Shown here in pieces: positions 1 through 5,661 of a stretch of DNA of 7,087 nucleotides. The notes beneath the pieces were generated by a model, which was given only the letters and a program-made list of their open reading frames with translations, was not told where the DNA came from and did no database searches. Source of the DNA: Deltaproteobacteria bacterium (GTDB lineage Bacteria; Myxococcota_A; Polyangia; Polyangiales; Houyiibacteriaceae); NCBI GenBank assembly GCA_003647035.1, contig QMMB01000167.1:1-7087 (forward strand). The letters are read 5' to 3'. Within the stretch, counting starts at the first letter, position 1, and every line of letters starts with the position of its first letter. The translations under genes and the position numbers were made by a program.

Positions 1-1094
1 AGCCGCTCGAGCACCACGTCGAGCACGAGGGCCAGCTCTTTGCGGGCGAGATGCATTCCCGGGCAGGCTCGGGGCCCCGGTCCGAAGGTCGTGAAGATCG
101 GTTTCGACGGCCGGCCCGGCTTGAACGTGTGCGGGTCCGCAAAGAAGTCATCGTCCCGGTTGGCGGATGCGATCGCAAACAGCATGAATGAGCTCGGAGG
201 GATTGTGACGCCCTCAAACTCGATCGGATACGCCGCGGAAGTTCGAGGCAGCACCGGAACCGAGGACTCGAACCGCAGGAGCTCTTCGACTACGCCGGCA
301 CGAATGCTTGGGTCCTGTTTGACCGCTTCCCAGAGGTCGGGGCGCAGCAGAAGATGGTAGAAGAGGTTCCCGATCGCGTCGTGCGTTGTCCCCGCGCCCG
401 CGGAAAAGATCAGCCGCACGTGGGAAAGTACCTCTGCGTCAGTGAAGCGCTGCCCGTCGACCTCAGCCCGAATCAGGTCCGAAATGATGTCGTCGCGCGG
501 CTCTTTGCGGCGCGCCTCTACGATCGGCTGAAGATATGCGGTCAGTTCCGCATTCGCCGCAACGGCACGGGCATGGTTCTCGGCGAACCGTAGAAGCGCC
601 TGCGTCCAACCATGAAACTTCTGTTCGGCGTCTCGCGGCACGCCCAAGAGTCGGGAGATGATGATGAAAGGAAAGAGGTGCGTGAACTGCTTGGCAAAGT
701 CGAGCTCGCCATCCGATGGGAACTGGTCGATGAGCTCGTTGGCCAGCGCGACGATCTGGCTTTCGTCCTGCTTTCGGACCGCATCCGCTCGGAACGCAGG
801 CGTGGCGAGCCGGCGCCGGAGCACGTGATCCCTGCCCGTCATCGTTTGAAACGTCGGCCCGCAAATGGGCTCGAACATCATCTGATAGATGCGCTCGGGC
901 GGGAACCGCTCGCCATCCCGGAACGCCTCGAGCAGAGGCTCGTACCGCACGATCGCGTACGCGGGCATGTCGATGAAGCGCGTCTCGACGACCGGCCCCA
1001 ACTCTCGACAACGGGCCAAGGTCTCGTGAAGCGCCTCACCGGGGAACTGCTGGGTTCCGAAGTCAAAGCCTTCGAGTCTCGGTGGCACGCGCAT
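1..1094 (-). CDS. Cytochrome P450 monooxygenase (3' end beyond window)
   Basis: Haem-thiolate monooxygenase of the soluble bacterial P450 type; it inserts one oxygen atom from O2 into an organic substrate, using electrons from ferredoxin and its reductase. The frame opens at ATG 1094-1092 (MRVPPRLEGF) and stays open for 364 codons to the left edge. Visible landmarks: helix C 'GRDHVLRRRL' with H90 and R94; I-helix 'FSAGAGTTHD' at residues 230-239; the K-helix ExxR motif at E271-R274; and the haem loop 'FGPGPRACPGMHLAR' at 337-351 with Cys344 as the iron ligand. There is no N-terminal membrane anchor. About 364 residues are present of the usual 390-420, so only the last helix and strand region is missing. 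The I-helix has Gly235 where most P450s have Asp or Glu before the Thr pair. No strong Shine-Dalgarno precedes the ATG, but the start fits the family N-terminus. The substrate cannot be named. No redox partner gene is visible. The family call is near certain. Confidence 0.95.
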   Translation of the reverse strand, partial: MRVPPRLEGFDFGTQQFPGEALHETLARCRELGPVVETRFIDMPAYAIVRYEPLLEAFRDGERFPPERIYQMMFEPICGPTFQTMTGRDHVLRRRLATPAFRADAVRKQDESQIVALANELIDQFPSDGELDFAKQFTHLFPFIIISRLLGVPRDAEQKFHGWTQALLRFAENHARAVAANAELTAYLQPIVEARRKEPRDDIISDLIRAEVDGQRFTDAEVLSHVRLIFSAGAGTTHDAIGNLFYHLLLRPDLWEAVKQDPSIRAGVVEELLRFESSVPVLPRTSAAYPIEFEGVTIPPSSFMLFAIASANRDDDFFADPHTFKPGRPSKPIFTTFGPGPRACPGMHLARKELALVLDVVLER

Positions 1095-1127
1095 ACCCGT
1101 AGAGCATACACCGGCTGCGACTCGACG

Positions 1128-1188
1128 ACGTTGGCTACTGCGTCAGCGTGACGTCGCCACACCCTGGATCGAACGTCGCCGTGACGTC
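1128..1188. promoter_or_regulatory. Possible operator: phased ACGT tetramers upstream of the P450
   Basis: The palindromic tetramer ACGT occurs at 1128, 1151, 1173 and 1184, with intervals of 23, 22 and 11 bp, close to whole helical turns. Two of the sites (1148-1155 and 1181-1188) share the longer word GTGACGTC, and two (1151 and 1173) share ACGTCGCC. The cluster lies 34-94 bp upstream of the P450 start. TetR-type repressors often bind palindromes in front of P450 genes, so an operator is plausible, but this is an inference. The first copy of the 105-bp repeat begins only 8 bp beyond the last site, so the motifs could instead belong to the edge of that element. Confidence 0.25.
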
Positions 1189-1196
1189 TACGCGGT

Positions 1197-1301
1197 GGGA
1201 GCATAGCCGAAACAAACGCCCTCTCGAGTTCCGACCCCCACGCGACATAACATCTGGTACCGCGCCATTCGGCGCTAGTCGTCATCCCGATAGGCTAAGA
1301 G
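1197..1301 (+). repeat. 105-bp direct repeat, copy 1
   Basis: This stretch runs from GGGAGCATAGCC to GATAGGCTAAGAG and matches 3300-3404 at a constant offset of 2103 bp, without gaps. It differs at only two positions: C1266 versus A3369, and T1268 versus C3371. Similarity stops abruptly on the right after TAAGAG. On the left there is only a weak extension: CCTGG plus 13 further bases at 1163-1180 resembles 3280-3297 at 14 of 18 positions, but with 16 rather than 2 bases before the repeat. The ends carry a short inverted match (TAGCC at 1204-1208, GGCTA at 1293-1297). Both strands are open through the repeat, but I see no recognisable protein. It looks like an intergenic multicopy element; the class is unknown. 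Confidence 0.95.
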
Positions 1302-1540
1302 GCATCTCGAACCACCTCGCGGGGCTATACCGGATTGACCAGATCGACCCCGATGGCGATGTCTTCCTGCGCGGCGCCAACTATCGCCGCTTCAAGAAGC
1401 CGGTCTTCCCCCTCGTCACAAACTTCAGGGCGGCGGGATTCAGCCCGGCCAATCTCCAGCGCAAGCTCGATGCCATGGTGGGGACCCAGCTTGGCCCCGA
1501 CGGCTGCGTCGGCACAGCACAGGTCAAGCCTGCCCTCTGA
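1302..1540 (+). pseudogene. Headless coding remnant, C-terminal fragment
   Basis: From the right edge of repeat copy 1 to TGA 1538-1540 one plus-strand frame reads like a genuine protein tail of 79 residues, with pieces such as 'GLYRIDQIDPDGDVFLRG', 'RRFKKPVFPLVTNFRAAGF' and 'SPANLQRKLDAMVGTQLG'. About 66 of its 79 sense codons end in G or C, matching the codon bias of real genes here. There is no start codon between the repeat and 'DAM' near the end, so the 5' part of the gene is missing, apparently cut at the repeat junction. The frame happens to stay open back through the repeat to a GTG at 1148, so a chimeric 130-residue product is possible but unlikely to be functional. I do not recognise the family. 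It ends 9 bases before the stop of the convergent glycosyltransferase. Confidence 0.55.
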
Positions 1541-1549
1541 TCCTTCGGG

Positions 1550-3163
1550 CTAGCGGGCCGAGGGCGCGCCACCCTGGGCCGGCCAGGTTCGTAGCTTGTC
1601 CCGGACGATCGTCCGGTCGATCGCGGGGTGTCGGTGCAGGTAGAGGGCGTAGAGGAGCCGTCGGCCGGGCATCGGGATCTCGAGCAGTGCCGAGTCAGGG
1701 GGAAGCATCGAGGGGTCGGCATCGGCGATTCGGAATTGTCGCAGCCCGATACTGGTGCGGGGATCGAATTGCAGATCCTGCGAGACGACCAGGGGATGGG
1801 CGATGATCAGGTTGACGCCCCGTTCGTCCAGGTAGCGGTAGGGCGCCAGCCTCTCGTGTCCGGGTTGGGTGTGGTAGCGCAGGCCGTGGCGCGCGATGAA
1901 GGCATCGTTGAGCCCCAACATATCGATGGCGGGCAGCCTTGAAAAGTAGGGGATGGCCCCTGCGGCCGTGACGGCGATCAGGGGCGGTTGCGCGGCCCCG
2001 GCCGTCAAATCCCCCAGTACCTGCCCTACGCCGATCCAGTCCTGGGCGGCGGGGTGGACATGTTGTTCGAGGGCTGCGACCGACTCGATCCCGGCCTCGA
2101 ACTCGAAGCTCTCCCGATGATGGATGGATCCCGCGATCAGCGAGATCACGACGAGCCCCTGGACCCAGCGAACGTCGATGCACTCGAAGAGCACCCAGCA
2201 GAGCAGCGCCGCGCCCAGGGGTATCACGGGCACCAGAAAGCGAAACTCCATGAAGCCGCCCCCCACGTACACGACATAGGCGAGCCAGAGGGTGATGATG
2301 AGGAGCAGCCAGCGGGCATGGCGATCCTGCAAGATCTCCCTGCCCCGGGCCAGGGGAACAAATAGCGCGATCAGCAGGTAGGAGTGCGCAAAGGTGTAGA
2401 GGTAGGTCGCGCCCTGGATGAGGGTCGAGCCGAGCTCAGCGCCGCGCTTCGCATACCAGGTATTGGGCAGCAACTCGCCGTAATAGCCCGTCTTCCAGGC
2501 CATCCAGCCCCCGAGAAGCGCCGCCGAGATTCCGTAGGCCGCGGCGGCGGCTCGCAGCCGAAGCGCCGGGTCTGGCTGCGTGATGATCGACCAGCCGACT
2601 CTCGCCATCATGGGGGTGAGGAAGACCGCCGTATCCAGTCGCGTCAACAAGGCGAGGCCGGAGTAGAGCGAGAAGGCGAGTAGCTGCAACAACTCCGGCG
2701 TGGCCGATGCGGCGATTCGTTGGGTATGAAATAAGGCGAGCAGGACCAGCGCGGAGACGAGGGAGGTCTCGAGGCCTCCCGTCGCATAGGCGCTGAAGGT
2801 GTAGTTCGTCCCCGCGACGATCATGGCGGCCCAACACGCCAGGGGGCGCGCCCCCATGGCGGCGACGATGCGTTCGAGAGTCAATAGGCTCAGTGAGAAG
2901 AAGAGCAGGCCGAGCACCATCGCGAAGGCGGCGGGCTCGAAGCCGGCCAGCATGCCGAGGGCAATCAAGAAGGTCCAGAGCGGGTTCGTGAAACCCTCGA
3001 CGCGTTCGCCGATATTGAACACCAGGCCGTGGCCTTCAATGAAGTTGCGTGCGTAGACGAACGAGATATAGGCGTCGTCCTGGATAAAGCGGTGAGAAAA
3101 CGCGAGGGCGGTCAGGGCGAGCATGATGCCCAGGGTGATTGACTGACGCGAGCGAGGTGTCAC
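1550..3163 (-). CDS. GT-C superfamily membrane glycosyltransferase (AftB/LphB-like)
   Basis: A 537-residue polytopic inner-membrane protein. Enzymes of this fold move a sugar from a polyprenyl-phosphate donor to a glycan, lipid or protein acceptor on the outer face of the membrane. After the first membrane helix comes the GT-C acidic loop: D29-D30 in 'QDDAYISFVYARNFIEGHG', followed by 'ERVEGFTNPLWTF'. Other family blocks are 'AYATGGLETSL' (125-135), 'LLTRLDTAVF' (172-181), 'YYGELLPNTWYAKR' (227-240) and 'GGGFMEFRFLVPVIP' (301-315). About nine or more hydrophobic helices fill residues 8-345. A periplasmic C-terminal domain follows, with 'GAIPYFSRLPAIDMLGLND' at 402-420. The start is GTG 3163-3161, supported by a purine-rich AAGGAA 9 bases upstream. 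It lies alone between two direct repeats, with no other envelope-glycan gene in view, so donor and acceptor are unknown. I recall the third block usually reading GGDFM; here it is GGGFM. Confidence 0.85.
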   Translation of the reverse strand: MTPRSRQSITLGIMLALTALAFSHRFIQDDAYISFVYARNFIEGHGLVFNIGERVEGFTNPLWTFLIALGMLAGFEPAAFAMVLGLLFFSLSLLTLERIVAAMGARPLACWAAMIVAGTNYTFSAYATGGLETSLVSALVLLALFHTQRIAASATPELLQLLAFSLYSGLALLTRLDTAVFLTPMMARVGWSIITQPDPALRLRAAAAAYGISAALLGGWMAWKTGYYGELLPNTWYAKRGAELGSTLIQGATYLYTFAHSYLLIALFVPLARGREILQDRHARWLLLIITLWLAYVVYVGGGFMEFRFLVPVIPLGAALLCWVLFECIDVRWVQGLVVISLIAGSIHHRESFEFEAGIESVAALEQHVHPAAQDWIGVGQVLGDLTAGAAQPPLIAVTAAGAIPYFSRLPAIDMLGLNDAFIARHGLRYHTQPGHERLAPYRYLDERGVNLIIAHPLVVSQDLQFDPRTSIGLRQFRIADADPSMLPPDSALLEIPMPGRRLLYALYLHRHPAIDRTIVRDKLRTWPAQGGAPSAR

Positions 3164-3172
3164 GGCGTGTCT

Positions 3173-3178
3173 TTCCTT
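3173..3178 (-). promoter_or_regulatory. Ribosome binding site supporting the GTG start of the glycosyltransferase
   Basis: On the minus strand AAGGAA lies 9 bases before GTG 3163-3161. The next in-frame ATG is 13 codons further in, inside the first hydrophobic segment, so the GTG is the better start. Confidence 0.6.
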
Positions 3179-3299
3179 CGGTTCGCGTAGTGAATGGGTT
3201 CAGATCCAAACGAAGATTGGCCGAAGAGGCCGACAACAGAGGCTACAACAACAGGTAATGGAACTCCTCGCGCGCAGCGCCTGGGCCGAGCGACGCCCG

Positions 3300-3404
3300 G
3301 GGAGCATAGCCGAAACAAACGCCCTCTCGAGTTCCGACCCCCACGCGACATAACATCTGGTACCGCGCAACTCGGCGCTAGTCGTCATCCCGATAGGCTA
3401 AGAG
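3300..3404 (+). repeat. 105-bp direct repeat, copy 2
   Basis: This is the second copy, in the same orientation as 1197-1301, with 103 of 105 positions identical. It lies 136 bp upstream of the glycosyltransferase start and 47 bp from the stop codon of the hydratase gene. In this copy complementary words nest inside one another: TAGCC with GGCTA at the ends, CGAGTT (about 3327-3332) with AACTCG (3369-3374) further in, and CGCG with CGCG around a 16-base loop. The repeat could therefore fold as a long imperfect hairpin. The flank at 3405-3451 shows no recognisable terminator or gene. Confidence 0.95.
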
Positions 3405-3451
3405 AGCCACAAAGAAGAATCCGCATCACGGAGAAACCCCCATCTTAAAGA

Positions 3452-4525
3452 TCACCTATCCCGTCGAGGGACGAGCAGCCAGTAGTCCAAGTCTAGTACA
3501 ACATCTTTCTGATACACGTCCCTGCCGTCCTTGGAAACCTTGAGCGGGAATCCGGCTTCGGTGGGGCGAACGTCCTTCAGCCCTACCAATCGCACGCGAA
3601 GGGCCCCGCAGTCGGCCCGGCCTGGCAGGTCGGCCTTGTCGAGGATCTCGCTGTAGGAGTAGATCGTATCACCAGCAAACGTGGGGTTGGCGTGGGCTCC
3701 GCCGTTCCACGCGAGGATGCCCAGCACCTTCTCCATGCCGTTGAACGACAGTGATCGGGCGATGCTGATCACGTGGCCGCCATACATCAAACGGCGACCA
3801 AACCGAGTCTCTTTGGTCTGCATCGCATCGAAGTGAACCTTGGCGGTGTTCTGATAGAGCCGCGTCGCTGTCGCGTGCTCGGACTCCTCGATCGTCATGC
3901 CGTCGATGTGGTCGATCTTCTCACCCGCTTCGTAGTCCTCGAAGTAAGCGCTTCCGCCCGACGGCCAATCCTCGTAGCCGCTCAAGTCGAGATTGGAAGG
4001 AACGACCAAATCCGCGGGGGCGACCTCCTTCGGCATGGCTGGCCGATCCGCGGCCCCGGTGGGCGTAGCGGGGTCCTTCTTGTTCACCATTACCCAGCGG
4101 TAGAACTCCAGCACCGTCTCTCCGCGCTGGTTGGTCCCGACGGTCTTGACCCACACCACACCGGTCTTGCCGTTACTGTTCTCCTTCTTGCCGAGGACCT
4201 CCGAGATCGATCGAAGCGTGTCGCCCGCGTAGACGGGGGTGAGAAACCGCACGCCAGCGTAGCCGAGGTTCGCGACCGCGTTGAGCGACACATCGTTGAC
4301 GGTCTTTCCAAACACGATGTGAAACACCAGTAGGGCGTTGACGGTCTCTCGCGCGTACCCGGGCGAGCGGGCGAATTCCGCGGAACAATGGAGCGGGTAG
4401 CGCGATCCGGTAAGCCCGATGTATAGCGCCGCCTCGCCCTCAGTGATGGTCCGGGGAACCGCGTGTACGAGCTCTGCGCCGACTTCGAAATCCTCGAAAA
4501 AATTGCCTGGATTGGGCTTCGCCAT
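3452..4525 (-). CDS. mch: Mesaconyl-CoA hydratase-like double-hotdog MaoC protein
   Basis: A cytosolic enzyme of 357 residues, the usual length for mesaconyl-CoA hydratase (beta-methylmalyl-CoA dehydratase). That enzyme interconverts mesaconyl-CoA and erythro-beta-methylmalyl-CoA in the ethylmalonyl-CoA pathway of acetate assimilation; a relative acts in the 3-hydroxypropionate cycle. Two MaoC hotdog halves are visible, about residues 8-150 and 195-353. From memory, several blocks are almost diagnostic of this subfamily: 'NPGNFFEDF' (5-13), 'VFGKTVNDVSLNAVANLGY' (71-89), 'KENSNGKTGVVWVKT' (114-128), 'QNTAKVHFDA' (225-234), 'YGGHVISIARSLSFNG' (248-263) and 'DLDYWLLVP' (345-353). In the first half 'LTGSRYPLHCSAEFA' keeps His46 but has Ser41 where simple MaoC hydratases have the catalytic Asp. 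The start is ATG 4525-4523, preceded by GAGGAA; the longer frame to 4759 runs through the divergent pcm gene and is rejected. The subfamily is well supported; the substrate is inferred. Confidence 0.85.
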   Translation of the reverse strand: MAKPNPGNFFEDFEVGAELVHAVPRTITEGEAALYIGLTGSRYPLHCSAEFARSPGYARETVNALLVFHIVFGKTVNDVSLNAVANLGYAGVRFLTPVYAGDTLRSISEVLGKKENSNGKTGVVWVKTVGTNQRGETVLEFYRWVMVNKKDPATPTGAADRPAMPKEVAPADLVVPSNLDLSGYEDWPSGGSAYFEDYEAGEKIDHIDGMTIEESEHATATRLYQNTAKVHFDAMQTKETRFGRRLMYGGHVISIARSLSFNGMEKVLGILAWNGGAHANPTFAGDTIYSYSEILDKADLPGRADCGALRVRLVGLKDVRPTEAGFPLKVSKDGRDVYQKDVVLDLDYWLLVPRRDR

Positions 4526-4530
4526 GTCTT

Positions 4531-4536
4531 TTCCTC
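4531..4536 (-). promoter_or_regulatory. Ribosome binding site deciding the hydratase start
   Basis: GAGGAA on the minus strand ends 5 bases before ATG 4525-4523. It fixes the start at MAKPNPG, the usual N-terminus of the family, rather than at an ATG 78 codons further upstream inside pcm. Confidence 0.8.
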
Positions 4537-4582
4537 GTTTGCGGACGCCGGACTCTAGCACCGTTGAAGCATTGGATGGTAT

Positions 4583-4586
4583 GAGG
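4583..4586 (+). promoter_or_regulatory. Ribosome binding site supporting the GTG start of pcm
   Basis: GAGG lies 5 bases before GTG 4592. An in-frame ATG at 4619 has a weaker AAGAG upstream at longer spacing, and starting there would lose the first part of the family's N-terminal helix. Confidence 0.6.
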
Positions 4587-4591
4587 CAGCG

Positions 4592-5221
4592 GTGGACCCC
4601 GACAAAGAGCGTGCATGCATGGTGGACCATCAGCTCCGCCGTAGAGGGATCGCGGACAGCCGGGTGCTCAGCGCGATGGGAGAGGTGCCCCGTGAAGCGT
4701 TTGTGGCGAACGCGCGCCAGAAGGATGCCTACCTCGATGCCGCCCTGCCCCTGTCCCACGGGCAGACCATCTCACAACCCTTGATGGTGGCGATGTCGAT
4801 CGAAGCGCTCCGGCTCGAGGGCGACGAGACGGTCTTGGAGGTCGGTGCCGGCTCCGGCTACCAAGCGGCGGTCCTGTCCAAGCTCGCCAAAAAGGTGGTC
4901 GCCATCGAGATCATTCCTGAGCTTGCCGCCAGCGCGCGGCGGGTGCTTGGCTCGCTCGGAATCGACAATGTGGAGATCATTTGCGCAGATGGGCGCAAGG
5001 GGTGGCCCGCAGACGCTCCCTATGACGGCATCGTGGTGGCTGCCGCTGCCGAAGAGGTTCCGCCGGCTCTGATCGAACAGCTCAAAGAGGGGGGGCGGCT
5101 CGTGATTCCCGTCGGCGGCGGCTGGGGGCAATCGCTTCAAACCTCACGCAAACGCGGCGATGTCCTCGAAACGGAGGAGCTCTGCCGATGCGTCTTTGTG
5201 CCGTTGGTGCATGGCAGCTAG
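4592..5221 (+). CDS. pcm: Protein-L-isoaspartate O-methyltransferase
   Basis: A 209-residue class I SAM-dependent methyltransferase. It methylates L-isoaspartyl residues formed by damage at Asn and Asp, the first step of their repair; it acts in the cytoplasm (some bacterial forms are exported, but no signal peptide is seen here). Visible: the N-terminal helix 'MVDHQLRRRGIADSRVLSAM' (10-29); the family signature 'HGQTISQP' (56-63), which places the isoaspartate substrate; the SAM-binding glycine loop 'VLEVGAGSGYQAAVLS' (81-96); the acidic end of the second strand at E105; 'CADGRKGWP' (131-139); and 'LKEGGRLVIPVG' (164-175). Length is normal. The start is GTG 4592 with GAGG 5 bases upstream. 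The gene diverges from the hydratase across 66 bp and begins a tightly packed plus-strand run; the next gene starts 23 bp after its stop. The assignment is close to certain. Confidence 0.95.
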   Translation: MDPDKERACMVDHQLRRRGIADSRVLSAMGEVPREAFVANARQKDAYLDAALPLSHGQTISQPLMVAMSIEALRLEGDETVLEVGAGSGYQAAVLSKLAKKVVAIEIIPELAASARRVLGSLGIDNVEIICADGRKGWPADAPYDGIVVAAAAEEVPPALIEQLKEGGRLVIPVGGGWGQSLQTSRKRGDVLETEELCRCVFVPLVHGS

Positions 5222-5233
5222 ACTCCGGCCGCG

Positions 5234-5239
5234 AAGGAG
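5234..5239 (+). promoter_or_regulatory. Ribosome binding site deciding the start of the small membrane protein
   Basis: AAGGAG lies 5 bases before ATG 5245. The frame is open back to an ATG at 5188 inside pcm, but that would add 19 unrelated residues ahead of the first membrane helix. Confidence 0.85.
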
Positions 5240-5244
5240 CACCA

Positions 5245-5658
5245 ATGAGCATGATCGTCTTTCGGTACCTACACTTCTTGGGTATCACATTCTGGATAGG
5301 GACCGCAGTGGCCGTCGCAGTCGCCGCGTCCGCACCGACGCCTTGGGAAAGCGGTATCGCCCAAGCGCTCCGCAAGGTGACACTCCGCGTGACCACGCCC
5401 GCGATGCTCTTTGCATTCGCAGGAGGGTTCGGAATGCTGATCCCCGATTTCAGCGAGACATACGCGAAGCAAGGGTGGATGCACGCCAAGTTGGCGCTCT
5501 TGCTGGTGCTGGCCGGCGCGACCGGCGTGCTCACGGGCAAGCTCCGCAAATGGGCGGAGGGGCAAGAGGTGTCGGCGAAGACGTTCGGCCGCTTGGCGTG
5601 GGTGATCTCCATCCTCGCTGTGCTCATCGTGACCCTCGCAGTCCTCCGACCGTTCTAA
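5245..5658 (+). CDS. Small HemJ/CopD-like four-helix membrane protein
   Basis: A 137-residue inner-membrane protein with four hydrophobic segments at about 4-28, 50-66, 79-98 and 115-134. The pattern resembles the HemJ/CopD fold: 'FRYLHFLGITFWIGT' (6-20) puts a histidine (H10) early in helix 1, 'TTPAMLFAFAGGFGML' (50-65) follows, and 'GWMHAKLALLLVL' (77-89) carries H80 and K82. In HemJ, a protoporphyrinogen IX oxidase, a conserved N-terminal His and a Lys in the third helix are important, so the right positions appear to be present. CopD-type domains are instead linked to copper transport. Identity looks low and I would not call the function. The AAGGAG site decides the start. It lies 23 bp after pcm and 3 bp before the next gene, so it is almost certainly cotranscribed and translationally coupled with the downstream hydrolase. 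Confidence 0.6.
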   Translation: MSMIVFRYLHFLGITFWIGTAVAVAVAASAPTPWESGIAQALRKVTLRVTTPAMLFAFAGGFGMLIPDFSETYAKQGWMHAKLALLLVLAGATGVLTGKLRKWAEGQEVSAKTFGRLAWVISILAVLIVTLAVLRPF

Positions 5659-5661
5659 GCC

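Larger units (their letters stand above)
1197..3404. other. Repeat-bounded module carrying a glycosyltransferase
   Basis: Two near-identical direct repeats enclose 1998 bp that hold one complete gene (GT-C glycosyltransferase, minus strand) and one headless gene remnant (plus strand). The neighbours outside, the P450 and the mesaconyl-CoA hydratase, are both on the minus strand and would be adjacent if the module were deleted by recombination between the copies. That layout suggests a cargo segment inserted by homologous exchange between dispersed repeats or captured by a repeat-based element. No transposase, integrase or target-site duplication is visible: the GAG at each repeat end lies inside the conserved sequence in both copies, so it is not evidence of duplication. 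An alternative is that the two repeats inserted independently on either side of a resident gene. Confidence 0.35.

Noticed and set aside
463..1011. Open frames of about 180 codons on both strands inside the P450 region
   Set aside because: The P450 frame has all the family motifs; the others are Arg/Ala-rich shadows.
1197..1301. The 105-bp repeat as an integron attC site
   Set aside because: Size and a GATAGGC-like end are suggestive, but the required AAC/GTT core ends are not convincing, the two copies are far more alike than attC sites usually are, and no integrase is visible.
3217..3233. GGCC-loop-GGCC hairpin in the leader of the glycosyltransferase
   Set aside because: Only four solid base pairs on the transcribed strand and no U-run; too weak to call a terminator or regulator.
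3160..3388. Minus-strand small frames starting in repeat copy 2, and the matching frame from copy 1, as a repeat-encoded peptide
   Set aside because: The shared stretch ends at the repeat edge and the tails differ completely. The two base changes show no selective pattern (one silent, one Trp/Leu), so there is no support for translation.
4526..4759. A 78-residue N-terminal extension of the mesaconyl-CoA hydratase
   Set aside because: The extension overlaps pcm, has no family similarity, and a good ribosome site precedes the inner ATG at 4525.
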